Counted from the stretch's first letter, positions 8,446-16,976 are shown. The stretch is 64,000 bases of DNA from Chloroflexota bacterium (GCA_011523615.1 WTGJ01000027.1:138756-202755); one strand, 5' to 3'. Numbers and translations: made by a program. The notes: generated by a model from the letters alone, not told the origin.

Positions 8446-9629
8446 TGGCTCTGAAAAGCGTCATCCAGCGCTTCGAAATCGGTGAATAAAAAGTGGTCGT
8501 GATAATAATGAATCCAGAGAAAGGCCAACAAGGCCGTGTAGTAGGCGACATCGAAGCGCCATAGCCCAAGCCGTTTCAAGAATTCGGGGTGGGTGGGGTC
8601 CAGATAGCCGGGGGTGAAAAACTGCGCCAGAGCGTAGACAATGGCGAAGATGACCGCGGAACCGACGAGCAGCAAAGCGCTGAAGAAGTAAAGGCCCCGC
8701 GAATCTTCCCCTTTGCTGAAGCGCGCGACGAGCGGAGCATCTTTTTCCAGGCTGCCATATTGCTGACGGATCTTGATGATGAAGAAGGTGATCGCCAGAT
8801 ATTGGAACGAATGCCAGGTGTTCAGGCCCTGAAAGGCCGTATCCAGGTTGGGTAGCGCGGGGATGGTGAACGCGACCAGAACGGTGAAGCCGATGAACAC
8901 GGTCTTGGGCCAATTGATATAGCCGCCCCTGATCTCGTGCGCGGTCTTGACGACGAACGCGACTGCTGCCACCGCAAAGATGCCGGAGATGCTCACAAAG
9001 AGCCAGGTTTGTTGGAAGATGCCGGGGATTACGCGGGTCAAGTCGTTCGTGCCGATGTCAAAATTCCCTCGACTGATCTTATAGGCGGCGATGGGGAAGA
9101 GAGATGTGAGGATCACCGCGTAATCGATCAGCCGAGCGATCGGGCTGATGGCGCTGGGAGAAACCCGGCCATCGGGACGGACAAACTTTCTTTCTTTGTG
9201 GTTGTACAGCTCAACGATGTAGGTGATTTGATGCAAGACATGGGTCGACGCCCAAAAGAAGAAGACGGTAAGCAGCAATTCCAAATTCAAGAAAGCGAGA
9301 GAGACCACCACTACGGGTACGATCACGGTCGATCGGATGAGCATGGGGTAGCGCTTCTTGAAGTTTTCGTCCAACCCAGTGCGCAAGAAGGTCGACATCA
9401 TGTGCGGCCCGCCCACCGCAATGGCCACGAAACCGTTGATGATGTTTCGGCTCAAGTCCGCATCCAACTGGAAGATGTTGCTGGAAAGGAGGAGATACAG
9501 CAGGTAAGGCAACGGCACTACGACCACGCTGAAGGTGATGAAGATGAGATCCCAGCGGCGGCTCCGCAACCACAGGCTATCTCGTTCCACTTGTAAATCG
9601 GCGTTCAGCGCTGGCGTAATTACGGTCAT
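8442..9629 (-). CDS. Histidine-rich polytopic membrane protein, unassigned
   Basis: About 395 residues with roughly 8-10 membrane helices; I do not recognise the family. Histidines cluster at the membrane faces: GGPHMM, STHVLHQI with ELYNHK, NTWHSFQYL, and WIHYYHDHF near the C-terminus. Such spacing resembles membrane di-metal enzymes of the desaturase/hydroxylase or Brp/Blh kind, but no textbook motif set is complete, so this is only a suggestion. It follows thymidine kinase on the same strand, last in the rplU-rpmA-rpmE-tdk run, after a gap of 56 bases. The ATG at 9647 is an alternative start. Confidence 0.7.
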   Translation of the reverse strand: MTVITPALNADLQVERDSLWLRSRRWDLIFITFSVVVVPLPYLLYLLLSSNIFQLDADLSRNIINGFVAIAVGGPHMMSTFLRTGLDENFKKRYPMLIRSTVIVPVVVVSLAFLNLELLLTVFFFWASTHVLHQITYIVELYNHKERKFVRPDGRVSPSAISPIARLIDYAVILTSLFPIAAYKISRGNFDIGTNDLTRVIPGIFQQTWLFVSISGIFAVAAVAFVVKTAHEIRGGYINWPKTVFIGFTVLVAFTIPALPNLDTAFQGLNTWHSFQYLAITFFIIKIRQQYGSLEKDAPLVARFSKGEDSRGLYFFSALLLVGSAVIFAIVYALAQFFTPGYLDPTHPEFLKRLGLWRFDVAYYTALLAFLWIHYYHDHFLFTDFEALDDAFQSH

Positions 9630-9685
9630 TGATTTACCTGAAACCACGCAAGGGATTATAAATTTTCAATGAGGAAAAAACCAGT

Positions 9686-10261
9686 TCATTCGCGCTGGGG
9701 GACGGTGTGGTGGGAGCGGCAACGCGCCTCGTAGGATTCGGTCGCGCCAATCAAGATCAGCGGGTCATCATAATATGCGGGCTCGCCATTGACCAGACGC
9801 TGGGTATGGCTGGCTGGATCGCCGCAAATCACGCAAATGGCGCGCAATTTCGTCACATCTTCCGCCAAGCTCAGCAGAGCGGGCATCGAACCGAAAGGCT
9901 CACCGCGAAAATCCGTATCCAGGCCAGCCACGATCACCCGCAAACCGGCATGAGCGAGTTGCAGCACAATGCTTGGCAAGTTATCGGCGAAGAATTGCGC
10001 TTCATCAATGGCGACGACGCTCGTATCTTCATGGATGTGGTGGGGGATTTCAGCCGCATCCAGTATGGGTTGCGCTTCGATGTTGCTGCCGTTGTGGCTG
10101 CTGATGAAATCCGCTCCTTTGTAACGCTCATCCACCCGATGTTTGAAAACCTGGACCGTTTTTTGGGCGATCATCGCACGCCGGACGCGGCGGATCAGCT
10201 CCTCCGTTTTGCCACAGAACATGCTGCCGCAAATGACTTCCACACTGCCGGCTGATTTCAC
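9686..10261 (-). CDS. tdk: Thymidine kinase (type II)
   Basis: This 191-residue enzyme phosphorylates thymidine for salvage. The P-loop reads [11 protein letters not shown] (about residues 11-21), where most homologues have GPMFSGKT. The Walker B region is AIDEAQFF. The zinc-binding lasso is indicated by CVIC and a C-terminal CRSH. Length is normal for the family. It sits 34 bases after the L31-like gene, and this ribosomal-protein/tdk neighbourhood is common in bacteria, where rpmE and tdk are often adjacent. Confidence 0.95.
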   Translation of the reverse strand: MKSAGSVEVICGSMFCGKTEELIRRVRRAMIAQKTVQVFKHRVDERYKGADFISSHNGSNIEAQPILDAAEIPHHIHEDTSVVAIDEAQFFADNLPSIVLQLAHAGLRVIVAGLDTDFRGEPFGSMPALLSLAEDVTKLRAICVICGDPASHTQRLVNGEPAYYDDPLILIGATESYEARCRSHHTVPQRE

Positions 10262-10295
10262 GAGGGTGCTTTCTTCTCGCCGTGCGCGAATTTCC

Positions 10296-10799
10296 TCAAG
10301 CGGTGTTGCTGGATTCTGGTATTGCTTCTTCTTCCGTGGTTTCTTCGCCGGGTAAGGTGTAGCCGCGCTGCCGCAAAGCCCGTTTGAGATCGGCGATCAC
10401 TTTGCGGCCGATGCCGGGGATGGCCAATAACGTTTCATCGCCACCGCTCGCCAAGGCATCCAACACTTTCTGAGCGACCTGGATGTCGTGTTTGGCGAAG
10501 ATCGTGATGTATCTCGTGCCGACGCCGAGTTCAGCGAGTGGCAGGTCTGGCGGAGTCCGAGCCAAACGACGCAGGTCCGCTTCGTTGCGGATGCGATCGC
10601 GTTCGCGCAAGCGGCCCAGGAAACGGTCGACCTGGCCTTCAGTATCCACGATGCGTTGTTCACCGGTGTAGAAAGGGTGACAATTGGAACAGATATCCGT
10701 TCGAATGCTGGGGACGGTCGCGCCCGTGGTCCAAGAGTTGCCACAGGAGCAGGTGATGACGGCTTCGGGGTACCAGGCGGGGTGGATTTCAGCACTCAT
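10296..10799 (-). CDS. rpmE: Ribosomal protein L31 with a C-terminal RNA polymerase alpha-CTD-like helix-hairpin-helix extension
   Basis: Residues 1-65 are a standard zinc-type L31, with CSC at 17-19, CSNC at 37-40, and [13 protein letters not shown]. Instead of ending near residue 70, the protein continues to 167. Residues 87-150 read like the C-terminal domain of the RNA polymerase alpha subunit: [10 protein letters not shown], then a segment ending DALASG, then [19 protein letters not shown] and GYTLP. That order matches the alpha-CTD pattern L-S-x-R ... I-G-x-K ... L-x-x-x-G. The tail is acidic. The gene overlaps rpmA by 4 bases. The fusion is plainly one open frame; what the extension does is unknown. 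Confidence 0.92.
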   Translation of the reverse strand: MSAEIHPAWYPEAVITCSCGNSWTTGATVPSIRTDICSNCHPFYTGEQRIVDTEGQVDRFLGRLRERDRIRNEADLRRLARTPPDLPLAELGVGTRYITIFAKHDIQVAQKVLDALASGGDETLLAIPGIGRKVIADLKRALRQRGYTLPGEETTEEEAIPESSNTA

Positions 10800-11083
10800 T
10801 CGCTGCGCGCCTCGGCGAGCTCCTGTTCAGGATAAACGCTGACGCGTTGCCGTCCCCTGACGCCACGAACTTTCTCAAATTTCACGTTCCCCGCCACTTT
10901 GGCAAATAGGGTGTAATCTTTTCCCATGCCAACGTTTGTACCGGGATGAAAGCGCGTTCCGCGTTGACGCACGATGATATTGCCCGGGATCACAAATTCA
11001 CCGCCAAATCGCTTGACCCCCAGTCGTTTGGATTGGCTGTCGCGACCGTTGCGGCTCGAACCGCCCCCTTTTTTGTGTGCCAT
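10796..11083 (-). CDS. rpmA: 50S ribosomal protein L27
   Basis: This 95-residue protein begins with the canonical [16 protein letters not shown] and continues with [12 protein letters not shown] and the [14 protein letters not shown] segment. All are diagnostic of L27, which sits near the peptidyl transferase centre. There is no long cleavable N-terminal extension of the Firmicute type. It lies 9 bases after rplU and overlaps rpmE by 4 bases. Confidence 0.97.
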   Translation of the reverse strand: MAHKKGGGSSRNGRDSQSKRLGVKRFGGEFVIPGNIIVRQRGTRFHPGTNVGMGKDYTLFAKVAGNVKFEKVRGVRGRQRVSVYPEQELAEARSE

Positions 11084-11092
11084 GGCTCTCTC

Positions 11093-11410
11093 CTATGGTG
11101 CAAACTGGATCTCATCGATCCGCAGGCGAGTCATGTATTGGCGATGACCCGACTTCCGGCGATAACTGGTGCGTTGACGATATTTCAACACGATGACTTT
11201 GCGTCCTCGGCGTTGCTCGAGAACGGTGGCGAGCACACGCGCGCCCGGAACGTTGGGTTGGCCGATGTGTGTCCCTTCGTCATCGCGATAAAGGAGGACA
11301 TCGTCAATCAAGATTTGGCGATCGACGGGTTCCGCCAGGCGTTCCACATCCAGGACGCTGCCGACTTCCGCACGATATTGGCGGTTTCCACTGCGAATGA
11401 TGGCGTACAT
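11093..11410 (-). CDS. rplU: 50S ribosomal protein L21
   Basis: This 105-residue protein starts MYAIIRSGNRQYRAEVG and ends with the basic YRRKSGHRQYMTRLRI segment typical of L21. It is the first gene of the rplU-rpmA-rpmE-tdk run. GTGAGGG lies just upstream of the ATG, and a near-consensus promoter lies about 80 bases before it. Confidence 0.97.
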   Translation of the reverse strand: MYAIIRSGNRQYRAEVGSVLDVERLAEPVDRQILIDDVLLYRDDEGTHIGQPNVPGARVLATVLEQRRGRKVIVLKYRQRTSYRRKSGHRQYMTRLRIDEIQFAP

Positions 11411-11490
11411 ATTCCCTCACTTATTGTTTCGCCGCTGCTCGGCGCACCCACAGCCGACGAGGAAGGTTGGCGCCAAAGCACCAGTTCGGG

Positions 11491-11519
11491 ATTATAAACA
11501 TCAGCCATGATGAGGTCAA
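11491..11519 (-). promoter_or_regulatory. Strong sigma70-type promoter of the rplU operon
   Basis: On the minus strand TTGACC (11514-11519), a 17-base spacer and a perfect TATAAT (11491-11496) form the best promoter in the window. The expected start near 11484 leaves a leader of about 75 bases before rplU. This leader contains the palindrome TTGGCGCCAA and a GC-rich hairpin-capable stretch (GGCTGTGGGTGCGCCGAGCAGC region, 11430-11455), a possible site for ribosomal-protein autoregulation. Confidence 0.85.
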
Positions 11520-11542
11520 CCGCGAACCACAGCGCAAAGCGA

Positions 11543-12586
11543 TCAAAAGATGAGCATGGCATCGCCAAAAGAATAGAAACGGTAACGTTCCCGAACGGCC
11601 ACTTCGTAAGTGCGGAGTATCGTTTCACGCCCGGCGAAGGCGCTCACCATCAGCAGTAAAGTGGACCGGGGCAGGTGGAAATTCGTCAGCAGGGCATCGA
11701 CGACCCGCCATGCATAACCCGGCCGGATGAACAAGCGCGTTTCTCCCTGATAGGGGGATATGACGGTATGCGCTGCGGAGTTTTGTGCGGCCGTTTCCAG
11801 GACCCGGGCCGTTGTGGTGCCGATGGCGAAGACGCGGCCGCCAGCGGCCCTGCATCGCTGGATCGCAGCAGCCGTTTCGTGCCCCAGTTCGATCGATTCA
11901 CTGTGCATGGTGTGTTCGGCGATGTCATTCACCCGGATCGGCTGAAAGGTATCCAAACCGATGTGCAAGGTGCAATAGGCGGTGATCACGCCCTTGTCTT
12001 TCAAGGCGAGGAAAGTTTGGTGGGTGAAATGCAATCCCGCCGTCGGGGCGGCAGCGGAGCCCAGCTTGTTGCCGTATATCGTTTGGTATCGTTCCGGATC
12101 GGCCAATGGGGCCTGAATGTAAGGAGGCAGCGGAACTTCACCCAATTCTGGCAAGCGATCCAGGATGGGTTTCTCAAACTGGAGATCGCGTTGTCCTCCT
12201 TCCCCGACAGCAGTGACGACGGCCAGGAGCGAGTGTTTGCTGGATTGCAGCTGCAGTTCCGAGCCGAGGCTGATCCCGCTGCCGCGGACCAAAACACGCC
12301 ACAATCCTGCGGCCAATCTGCGCAACAGCAAAATTTCGACCGCCCCGCCGCCTTTCACTTTTCGTGCGTGAATTCGAGCCGGATGAACCCGCGTATCGTT
12401 GAATACCAGGCAATCTTCAGGCTTCAGCAGGTCAGGGAATTCTTGAAAATGCAAGTGAGACAGAGAGCCATTCTCTCGCTTCAAGAGCAAGAGACGGGCG
12501 GCGTCTCGCGGTTCACAGGGTTCTTGCGCGATGAGGGAAGGTGGGAGGTGGTAATCGTAATCTTGAATCGATTCTGCAGCCTTCAT
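11543..12586 (-). CDS. queA: S-adenosylmethionine:tRNA ribosyltransferase-isomerase
   Basis: This 347-residue enzyme transfers the ribosyl group of SAM to preQ1 in tRNA to form epoxyqueuosine. Family marks visible are the N-terminal DYDYHLPPSLIAQEP, the FNDTRVHPARI segment near residue 60, AAPTAGLHFT near residue 180, and LLTNFHLPRSTLLLMVSAFAG near the C-terminus. Length is typical. It follows ruvB by 35 bases on the same strand, a common ruvB-queA pairing. Confidence 0.96.
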   Translation of the reverse strand: MKAAESIQDYDYHLPPSLIAQEPCEPRDAARLLLLKRENGSLSHLHFQEFPDLLKPEDCLVFNDTRVHPARIHARKVKGGGAVEILLLRRLAAGLWRVLVRGSGISLGSELQLQSSKHSLLAVVTAVGEGGQRDLQFEKPILDRLPELGEVPLPPYIQAPLADPERYQTIYGNKLGSAAAPTAGLHFTHQTFLALKDKGVITAYCTLHIGLDTFQPIRVNDIAEHTMHSESIELGHETAAAIQRCRAAGGRVFAIGTTTARVLETAAQNSAAHTVISPYQGETRLFIRPGYAWRVVDALLTNFHLPRSTLLLMVSAFAGRETILRTYEVAVRERYRFYSFGDAMLIF

Positions 12587-12621
12587 ATCAGCTCACGGCA
12601 ATGCAACAGCCGTTTTCCAAT

Positions 12622-13662
12622 TCAAATCAGCTGCATTTGATCATCTTCATCTGGAAAAGGCACACCGAGATGTGCGAAGGCATGACGGGTTGCCACCCGA
12701 CCTCTGGGTGTTCGGGCCAGGAAACCCAGTTGCAATAAATAGGGTTCGTAGACGTCCATGATGGTGGCGGAATCTTCACTGACTGCTGCGGCGATGGTCT
12801 CCAAACCGACGGGACCGCCGTCGAATTTCTCCACCAGGAGGTGCAAAATGCGGCGATCCAATTCTTCCATACCCAGCGCGTCGATATGCAGCATGGAGAG
12901 GGCATCTTCCGCGACTGCAGCGGTGATCCGACCGTTGGCACGGGTGGTGGCGTATTCTTGGACGCGGCGCAACAGTCGCAAGGCCACGCGTGGCGTCCCG
13001 CGCGCTCTGCTGGCTAGGATGCGCGTTGCGCTTTCCTCCAACGGGTTCTCCTGCATTTGAGCCGCTCGTTGTAAGATGTGGCAGAGTTCATCCACGTTGT
13101 AGAAATCCAGGCGAAAATGTGCTCCGAAGCGATCCCTCAGCGGGCCGGATAGCAGCGAAAGACGGGTGGTCGCGCCCACCAGGGTGAAGGGTGGTAGCGC
13201 CATCCGGTATTCCCGCGCGGTCGCGCCCTTGCCCAGCATCAAATCCAGGGCAAAGTCTTCCATCGCCGGATAGAGCGTTTCTTCGACTTTGGCATTGAGC
13301 CGATGCACCTCGTCGATGAAGAGCACATCACCGGCTTCGATGCGAGTGAGGATGCTGGCCAATTCGCCGGCAAATTTCAGGGCAGGACCACTGGTGATGC
13401 GAATGTTGGCACGGGATTCCAGCGCGATGATCTGGGCCAGTGAGGTCTTTCCGAGCCCGGGTGGCCCGTAAAAGAGGATGTGGTCGATCGGCATCCCTTG
13501 TTGCGCTGCTGCTTCGACCATCACACGCAATACGGAACACGTCCGGCTTTGACCGATGAAATCAGCGAGACTTTGCGGTCGCAATGAGTTCACTTCTTTC
13601 TCGTGCGGTTTCTTCTGCCCGCTGGTGATCCGTCCTGCATTCACGGAAGAGTTTACTTCCAT
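12622..13662 (-). CDS. ruvB: Holliday junction branch migration ATPase RuvB
   Basis: This AAA+ motor drives RuvA-bound Holliday junction migration. I chose the ATG at 13662 (MEVNSSVN); the frame is open to 13698. Walker A is GPPGLGKTS, Walker B is FIDEVHRL, and sensor 1 reads GATTRLSLLSGPLRDRFG. The C-terminal winged-helix region includes GGPVGLETIA and YLLQLGFLARTPRGR. The 346-residue length is normal. No ruvA or ruvC lies beside it. Confidence 0.97.
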   Translation of the reverse strand: MEVNSSVNAGRITSGQKKPHEKEVNSLRPQSLADFIGQSRTCSVLRVMVEAAAQQGMPIDHILFYGPPGLGKTSLAQIIALESRANIRITSGPALKFAGELASILTRIEAGDVLFIDEVHRLNAKVEETLYPAMEDFALDLMLGKGATAREYRMALPPFTLVGATTRLSLLSGPLRDRFGAHFRLDFYNVDELCHILQRAAQMQENPLEESATRILASRARGTPRVALRLLRRVQEYATTRANGRITAAVAEDALSMLHIDALGMEELDRRILHLLVEKFDGGPVGLETIAAAVSEDSATIMDVYEPYLLQLGFLARTPRGRVATRHAFAHLGVPFPDEDDQMQLI

Positions 13663-13701
13663 TTGGGAACCAGTATAGCAGCGCACAGGGTGAAACAAGT
13701 C

Positions 13702-13740
13702 CCTGCCGGTGGTCAGCCGAATTCTTTACCAACCGGCAGG
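13702..13740 (+). repeat. Inverted repeat in the ruvB-upp divergent region
   Basis: CCTGCCGGT (13702-13710) and ACCGGCAGG (13732-13740) form a perfect 9-bp inverted repeat. It extends by three more pairs if one base is bulged, with a loop of about 18-21 bases. It lies just before the upp ribosome binding site and could be a leader hairpin or an operator. No U-run follows. Confidence 0.5.
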
Positions 13741-13787
13741 CCTATGTTACCATTCCCGTGGGATTTCATTGCAGCGAAGGAGGGAAT

Positions 13788-14414
13788 GTGGGAGAAGTTC
13801 ATGTATCCAACCATCCATTGATTTTGCACAAGCTGACGCAACTCCGGGATAAGGGCACCGAGCAGCGCGAATTCCGCAAATTGATCCGTGAAGTTTCCTT
13901 GTTGATCGCATATGAGGCGACGCGAGACATCCAATTGAAACCGCGGCGAGTGGAGACGCCGCTGGCCACCAGCGCAGATGGTTATGAAGCCGATGAATCC
14001 ATCGGTTTGGTTCCCATCCTGCGCGCGGGGATCGGCATGGCCGATGGATTCATGGAACTGATACCCAATGTGCAGATTTGGCATTTGGGGATGTACCGCG
14101 ACGCAGCCACGCTCCAACCGGTACAATACTATAGCAAGCTACCTGATGAACCCACCGTGCAGATTTGCATCGTGTTGGATCCCATACTGGCGACCGGCGG
14201 CACCGCGATCCATGCCGTCAATTTGTTGAAAGGGTGGGGGATCCAACGCATCAAGTATATGGGGTTATTGGCCTCACCCAAGGGGATCGAAGCGCTCCAT
14301 CAAGTACATCCAGATGTGCCGATACACCTCGCCTGCATCGATGATGTATTGACCGAGCAAGGGTATGTCCTCCCTGGATTGGGCGATTCCGGCGATCGTC
14401 AATTCGGCACCTAG
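13788..14414 (+). CDS. upp: Uracil phosphoribosyltransferase
   Basis: This enzyme salvages uracil to UMP using PRPP. The start is taken as GTG at 13788 because AAGGAGGG lies at 13777-13784, and this gives 208 residues, the family norm. Visible motifs are VPILRAGIGMADG near residue 70, the PRPP-binding loop VLDPILATGGTA at about 125-136, and the C-terminal PGLGDSGDRQFGT. The next gene starts at the very next base, so the two are co-translated. Confidence 0.96.
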   Translation: MGEVHVSNHPLILHKLTQLRDKGTEQREFRKLIREVSLLIAYEATRDIQLKPRRVETPLATSADGYEADESIGLVPILRAGIGMADGFMELIPNVQIWHLGMYRDAATLQPVQYYSKLPDEPTVQICIVLDPILATGGTAIHAVNLLKGWGIQRIKYMGLLASPKGIEALHQVHPDVPIHLACIDDVLTEQGYVLPGLGDSGDRQFGT

Positions 14415-15509
14415 ATGGTCATTGGTGCTTATTTCCTGGTATTTGCCGCCGCGCTGAGCGTTTCCTTGTTTGCCGCCCGGGGCAGCGCCTGGCTGGGTGA
14501 CTATTTCGGCATCACCGCCCAGCGGGGCGGGCGCCGCCAGAGCGCAAGCGATCGCCGTGGCGTGTCAAAGCTGGGCGGGCTCTCCATTTTTCTGGGCTTT
14601 GTTGTGGCGGCATTATTGGCCCAACTCTTGCCCATTCCACGGCACGACCCGCTGGAAATCATCCGCTTCATCGGTTTGTTGCTGGGTGCGATATTCATCT
14701 TCGCCGTCGGGATCATCGATGATCTGATGGATTTGTCACCGTTGACGTTGTATGTCGCGCAGTTGATCGCGGCAGGGATCGCGATATTGTTTTTGATTTT
14801 CATCGAATTTGTCAACAATCCATTCACCGGCAATCAAACCGACGCTTTTCCCTGGTGGGTCACCGTTGTCGTCAGCCTGTTCTGGCTGGGAACCATGATG
14901 AATACGGTCAATTTCTTGGATGGCCTGGATGGTTTGGCGGCGGGGGTGGCCCTCATCGCCAGCATTTTGCTGTTTGCCAACTCCGCCTTCGTTTTGTACC
15001 CACCGCAAACGAGTGTCAGCCTCTTGCCTCTGGCTTTGATGGGCGCCTGTGCCGGTTTTTTGTTGTATAACTTTCAGCCCGCGCGCGTGATCATGGGCGG
15101 TAGTGCGTACCTCCTGGGCTATCTCCTGGGAACGCTCAGCATCATCGGGGGGGCCAAAATGGCGACAATTCTCTTAGTCATGGGCTTGCCGTTGATGGAT
15201 CTGGCCTGGCAAGCGGTGAACCGCGTCACGCAGGGGCGAAATCCTTTGTTCGGCGACCGCGGCCACTTGCATTATCGTTTGCTGGATAGTGGCTGGTTCA
15301 GCGAGCGACAAATCGTTCTCGCCTACTACGCCTTCGCAGCCATATTTGGCTCACTGACCCTGTTCATCGAGAGCCGGTTCTACAAATTCATCGCTCTATC
15401 GCTGATGGCCGCTCTGATCGCTCTCGGTTTCTGGTTGGTCGTTCGTCTGGGGGAGAAGAAAGCGCGAACTGAGATGGCTGATTCGTCGGATGAGAGCGTA
15501 GCTCGCTAA
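14415..15509 (+). CDS. Undecaprenyl-phosphate sugar-1-phosphate transferase (WecA/TagO/MraY family)
   Basis: This 364-residue integral membrane protein has about 10-11 helices. Active-site segments of the family are present: GGLSIFLGF near residue 55, GIIDDLMDLSP near 100, NTVNFLDGLDGLAAG near 165, and the cytosolic HLHYRLLD near 280. It should start a lipid-linked glycan by moving a sugar phosphate to undecaprenyl phosphate. The absence of neighbouring mur genes favours WecA/TagO over MraY. It starts directly after upp and converges with a membrane-protein gene, overlapping it by 114 bases. Confidence 0.93.
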   Translation: MVIGAYFLVFAAALSVSLFAARGSAWLGDYFGITAQRGGRRQSASDRRGVSKLGGLSIFLGFVVAALLAQLLPIPRHDPLEIIRFIGLLLGAIFIFAVGIIDDLMDLSPLTLYVAQLIAAGIAILFLIFIEFVNNPFTGNQTDAFPWWVTVVVSLFWLGTMMNTVNFLDGLDGLAAGVALIASILLFANSAFVLYPPQTSVSLLPLALMGACAGFLLYNFQPARVIMGGSAYLLGYLLGTLSIIGGAKMATILLVMGLPLMDLAWQAVNRVTQGRNPLFGDRGHLHYRLLDSGWFSERQIVLAYYAFAAIFGSLTLFIESRFYKFIALSLMAALIALGFWLVVRLGEKKARTEMADSSDESVAR

Positions 15510-16196
15510 AAAACTGGCTTGCAGGAGCAAGATGCCCAACCAGCCTCGGGTCATACTTTCACGAAGGGCGGTCAGCCAAGCGAGCCAATTGGCGGAACCC
15601 AGCCCGTTCAGCGCCGATGACAGAAGCGCAATCCCGAAACCGATCAGCCAAGGCCGAGGTCGCGTGGCAAGGGGATGGGCGGGCAACAGGATCAAACTGA
15701 TGGAAAAGGTGAGATAAACCCACAACCAAAAACCAGGCGTGGCAAGAAGCTGGCGCCATGCAATCCACGTGGCCGCCCAATCCCCTTGAAACAGCGACTG
15801 GAAAAAAGCGTGGCTGTCCGCCGTGATCCAGCTGATCAACGCAAAACCAGCCAAACCTTGCCCGATCCCCAACCACCATTGTTTGCGCTTGGGCAGTTCT
15901 CGGGTCAGTCGGATGAATGGGGAACGCCAGGGTTCTGTTTCTGGCAGCGAAGCGCGCCACCCCTGCAAAGAGACGCGTTCATTCATCACGCTGGCGAGCA
16001 ACCACTGGACCAATGTCTGAATCAAGACTCCCGGTAAAGTCAGCGCGAGTTGCAGGGTGGCCGCTCCTTTTTCGTGCCGGAGCAACCATAGACAGAAACG
16101 ACGGAGGCGTTGAGAGACTTCCCAATTCAGGCGGATGGACAGGATGACCAGCGCGATGAGCGCGATCCAATCTGGCAGATTCGGCAATGGCGGCAC
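15396..16196 (-). CDS. Hypothetical membrane protein at the end of the glycolytic operon
   Basis: This 266-residue protein has about six predicted membrane helices, including ALIALVILSIRL, GIGQGLAGFALISW, FWLWVYLTFSISLILLP and WLIGFGIALL, and a polar Gln/Glu-rich tail. I recognise no family. It begins 6 bases after tpiA, so it is probably co-transcribed with gapA-pgk-tpiA. Its last 114 bases overlap the end of the opposite WecA-like gene, an unusually long convergent overlap. A frameshift or a wrong stop in either gene could explain that. Confidence 0.65.
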   Translation of the reverse strand: MPPLPNLPDWIALIALVILSIRLNWEVSQRLRRFCLWLLRHEKGAATLQLALTLPGVLIQTLVQWLLASVMNERVSLQGWRASLPETEPWRSPFIRLTRELPKRKQWWLGIGQGLAGFALISWITADSHAFFQSLFQGDWAATWIAWRQLLATPGFWLWVYLTFSISLILLPAHPLATRPRPWLIGFGIALLSSALNGLGSANWLAWLTALRESMTRGWLGILLLQASFLASYALIRRISHLSSRFLLPQTNDQPETESDQSGHQR

Positions 16197-16202
16197 GGGC
16201 CT

Positions 16203-16976
16203 TCAAGCGCCAAGGGATCGCTGGGTGATGCGCGCCAATCTCAGAAAAACACGGCGACGGAGAGAGGAGCCACCGACCAGGGTGCCGTTCAATTGGTTTT
16301 GCCTGCAGAACGAAGGGAGATTGTCGGATTTCACGCTGCCACCATAGACGACGCGTATGGAATTGGCAGCCGGCTCGCCAAACTGTTCGGCCAGCGGTTG
16401 CCGAATCGCATGCTGGACGAGCAGATTGACGGCACTGGGTACCGGCACTTGACCTGTGCCGATCGCCCAAATGGGTTCATAGGCAATCACTACCCGGGAT
16501 AGTTCCTGTTCGGAGGCGTCGCGAAATATCTCCTTCACCTGGGAGCGGACCACGTCATCCGAGACTCCATCCAGGAATTCATTTTCGTTTTCGCCGACGC
16601 AAACAATGGCTTGCAAACCGTTCTCCAGCAGAGCCATCAGTTTCTTACGCACCATCTCATTCGATACGCAGAGGTGCGAGCGGGTCTCCGAATGGCCGAC
16701 GATGACGTAATCCACCATATCCCGGAGCATACTTGCACTGACCTGCCCGGTATATGCGCCATTCTCTTTCCAATGTGCGTCCTGCGCCCCCAGTAAAATG
16801 CCGCTATCGGCCAACACATCGCGCAAAGGGGCGATCGCCAAGTGATGGGGACAGAGGACAAACTCAACCCCAGTATGAGGTTGCAATTTTTCGACGAGTT
16901 GCTGAGCGTAGTCAACGGCTTCCGCGACCGAAAAATTCATCTTCCAATTGGCGATGAGTAGGGGTCGTTGATTCAT
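16203..16976 (-). CDS. tpiA: Triosephosphate isomerase
   Basis: This 257-residue enzyme interconverts glyceraldehyde 3-phosphate and dihydroxyacetone phosphate. The active-site residues are all at standard places: N10 and K12 (ANWKMN), H95 and E97 (VGHSETR), and E167 in AYEPIWAIGTG. The phosphate loop GGSVKSDN is present. Two signature positions differ from the usual form: GHSERR reads GHSETRSH, and VGGASL reads VGGSSL. The gene overlaps pgk by 4 bases. Confidence 0.95.
   Translation of the reverse strand: MNQRPLLIANWKMNFSVAEAVDYAQQLVEKLQPHTGVEFVLCPHHLAIAPLRDVLADSGILLGAQDAHWKENGAYTGQVSASMLRDMVDYVIVGHSETRSHLCVSNEMVRKKLMALLENGLQAIVCVGENENEFLDGVSDDVVRSQVKEIFRDASEQELSRVVIAYEPIWAIGTGQVPVPSAVNLLVQHAIRQPLAEQFGEPAANSIRVVYGGSVKSDNLPSFCRQNQLNGTLVGGSSLRRRVFLRLARITQRSLGA

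Noticed and set aside
9630-9685. TATAAT on the minus strand as a separate promoter for the His-rich membrane gene
   Set aside because: The -10 is perfect but I find no -35 at a suitable distance, so I did not list it as a promoter.
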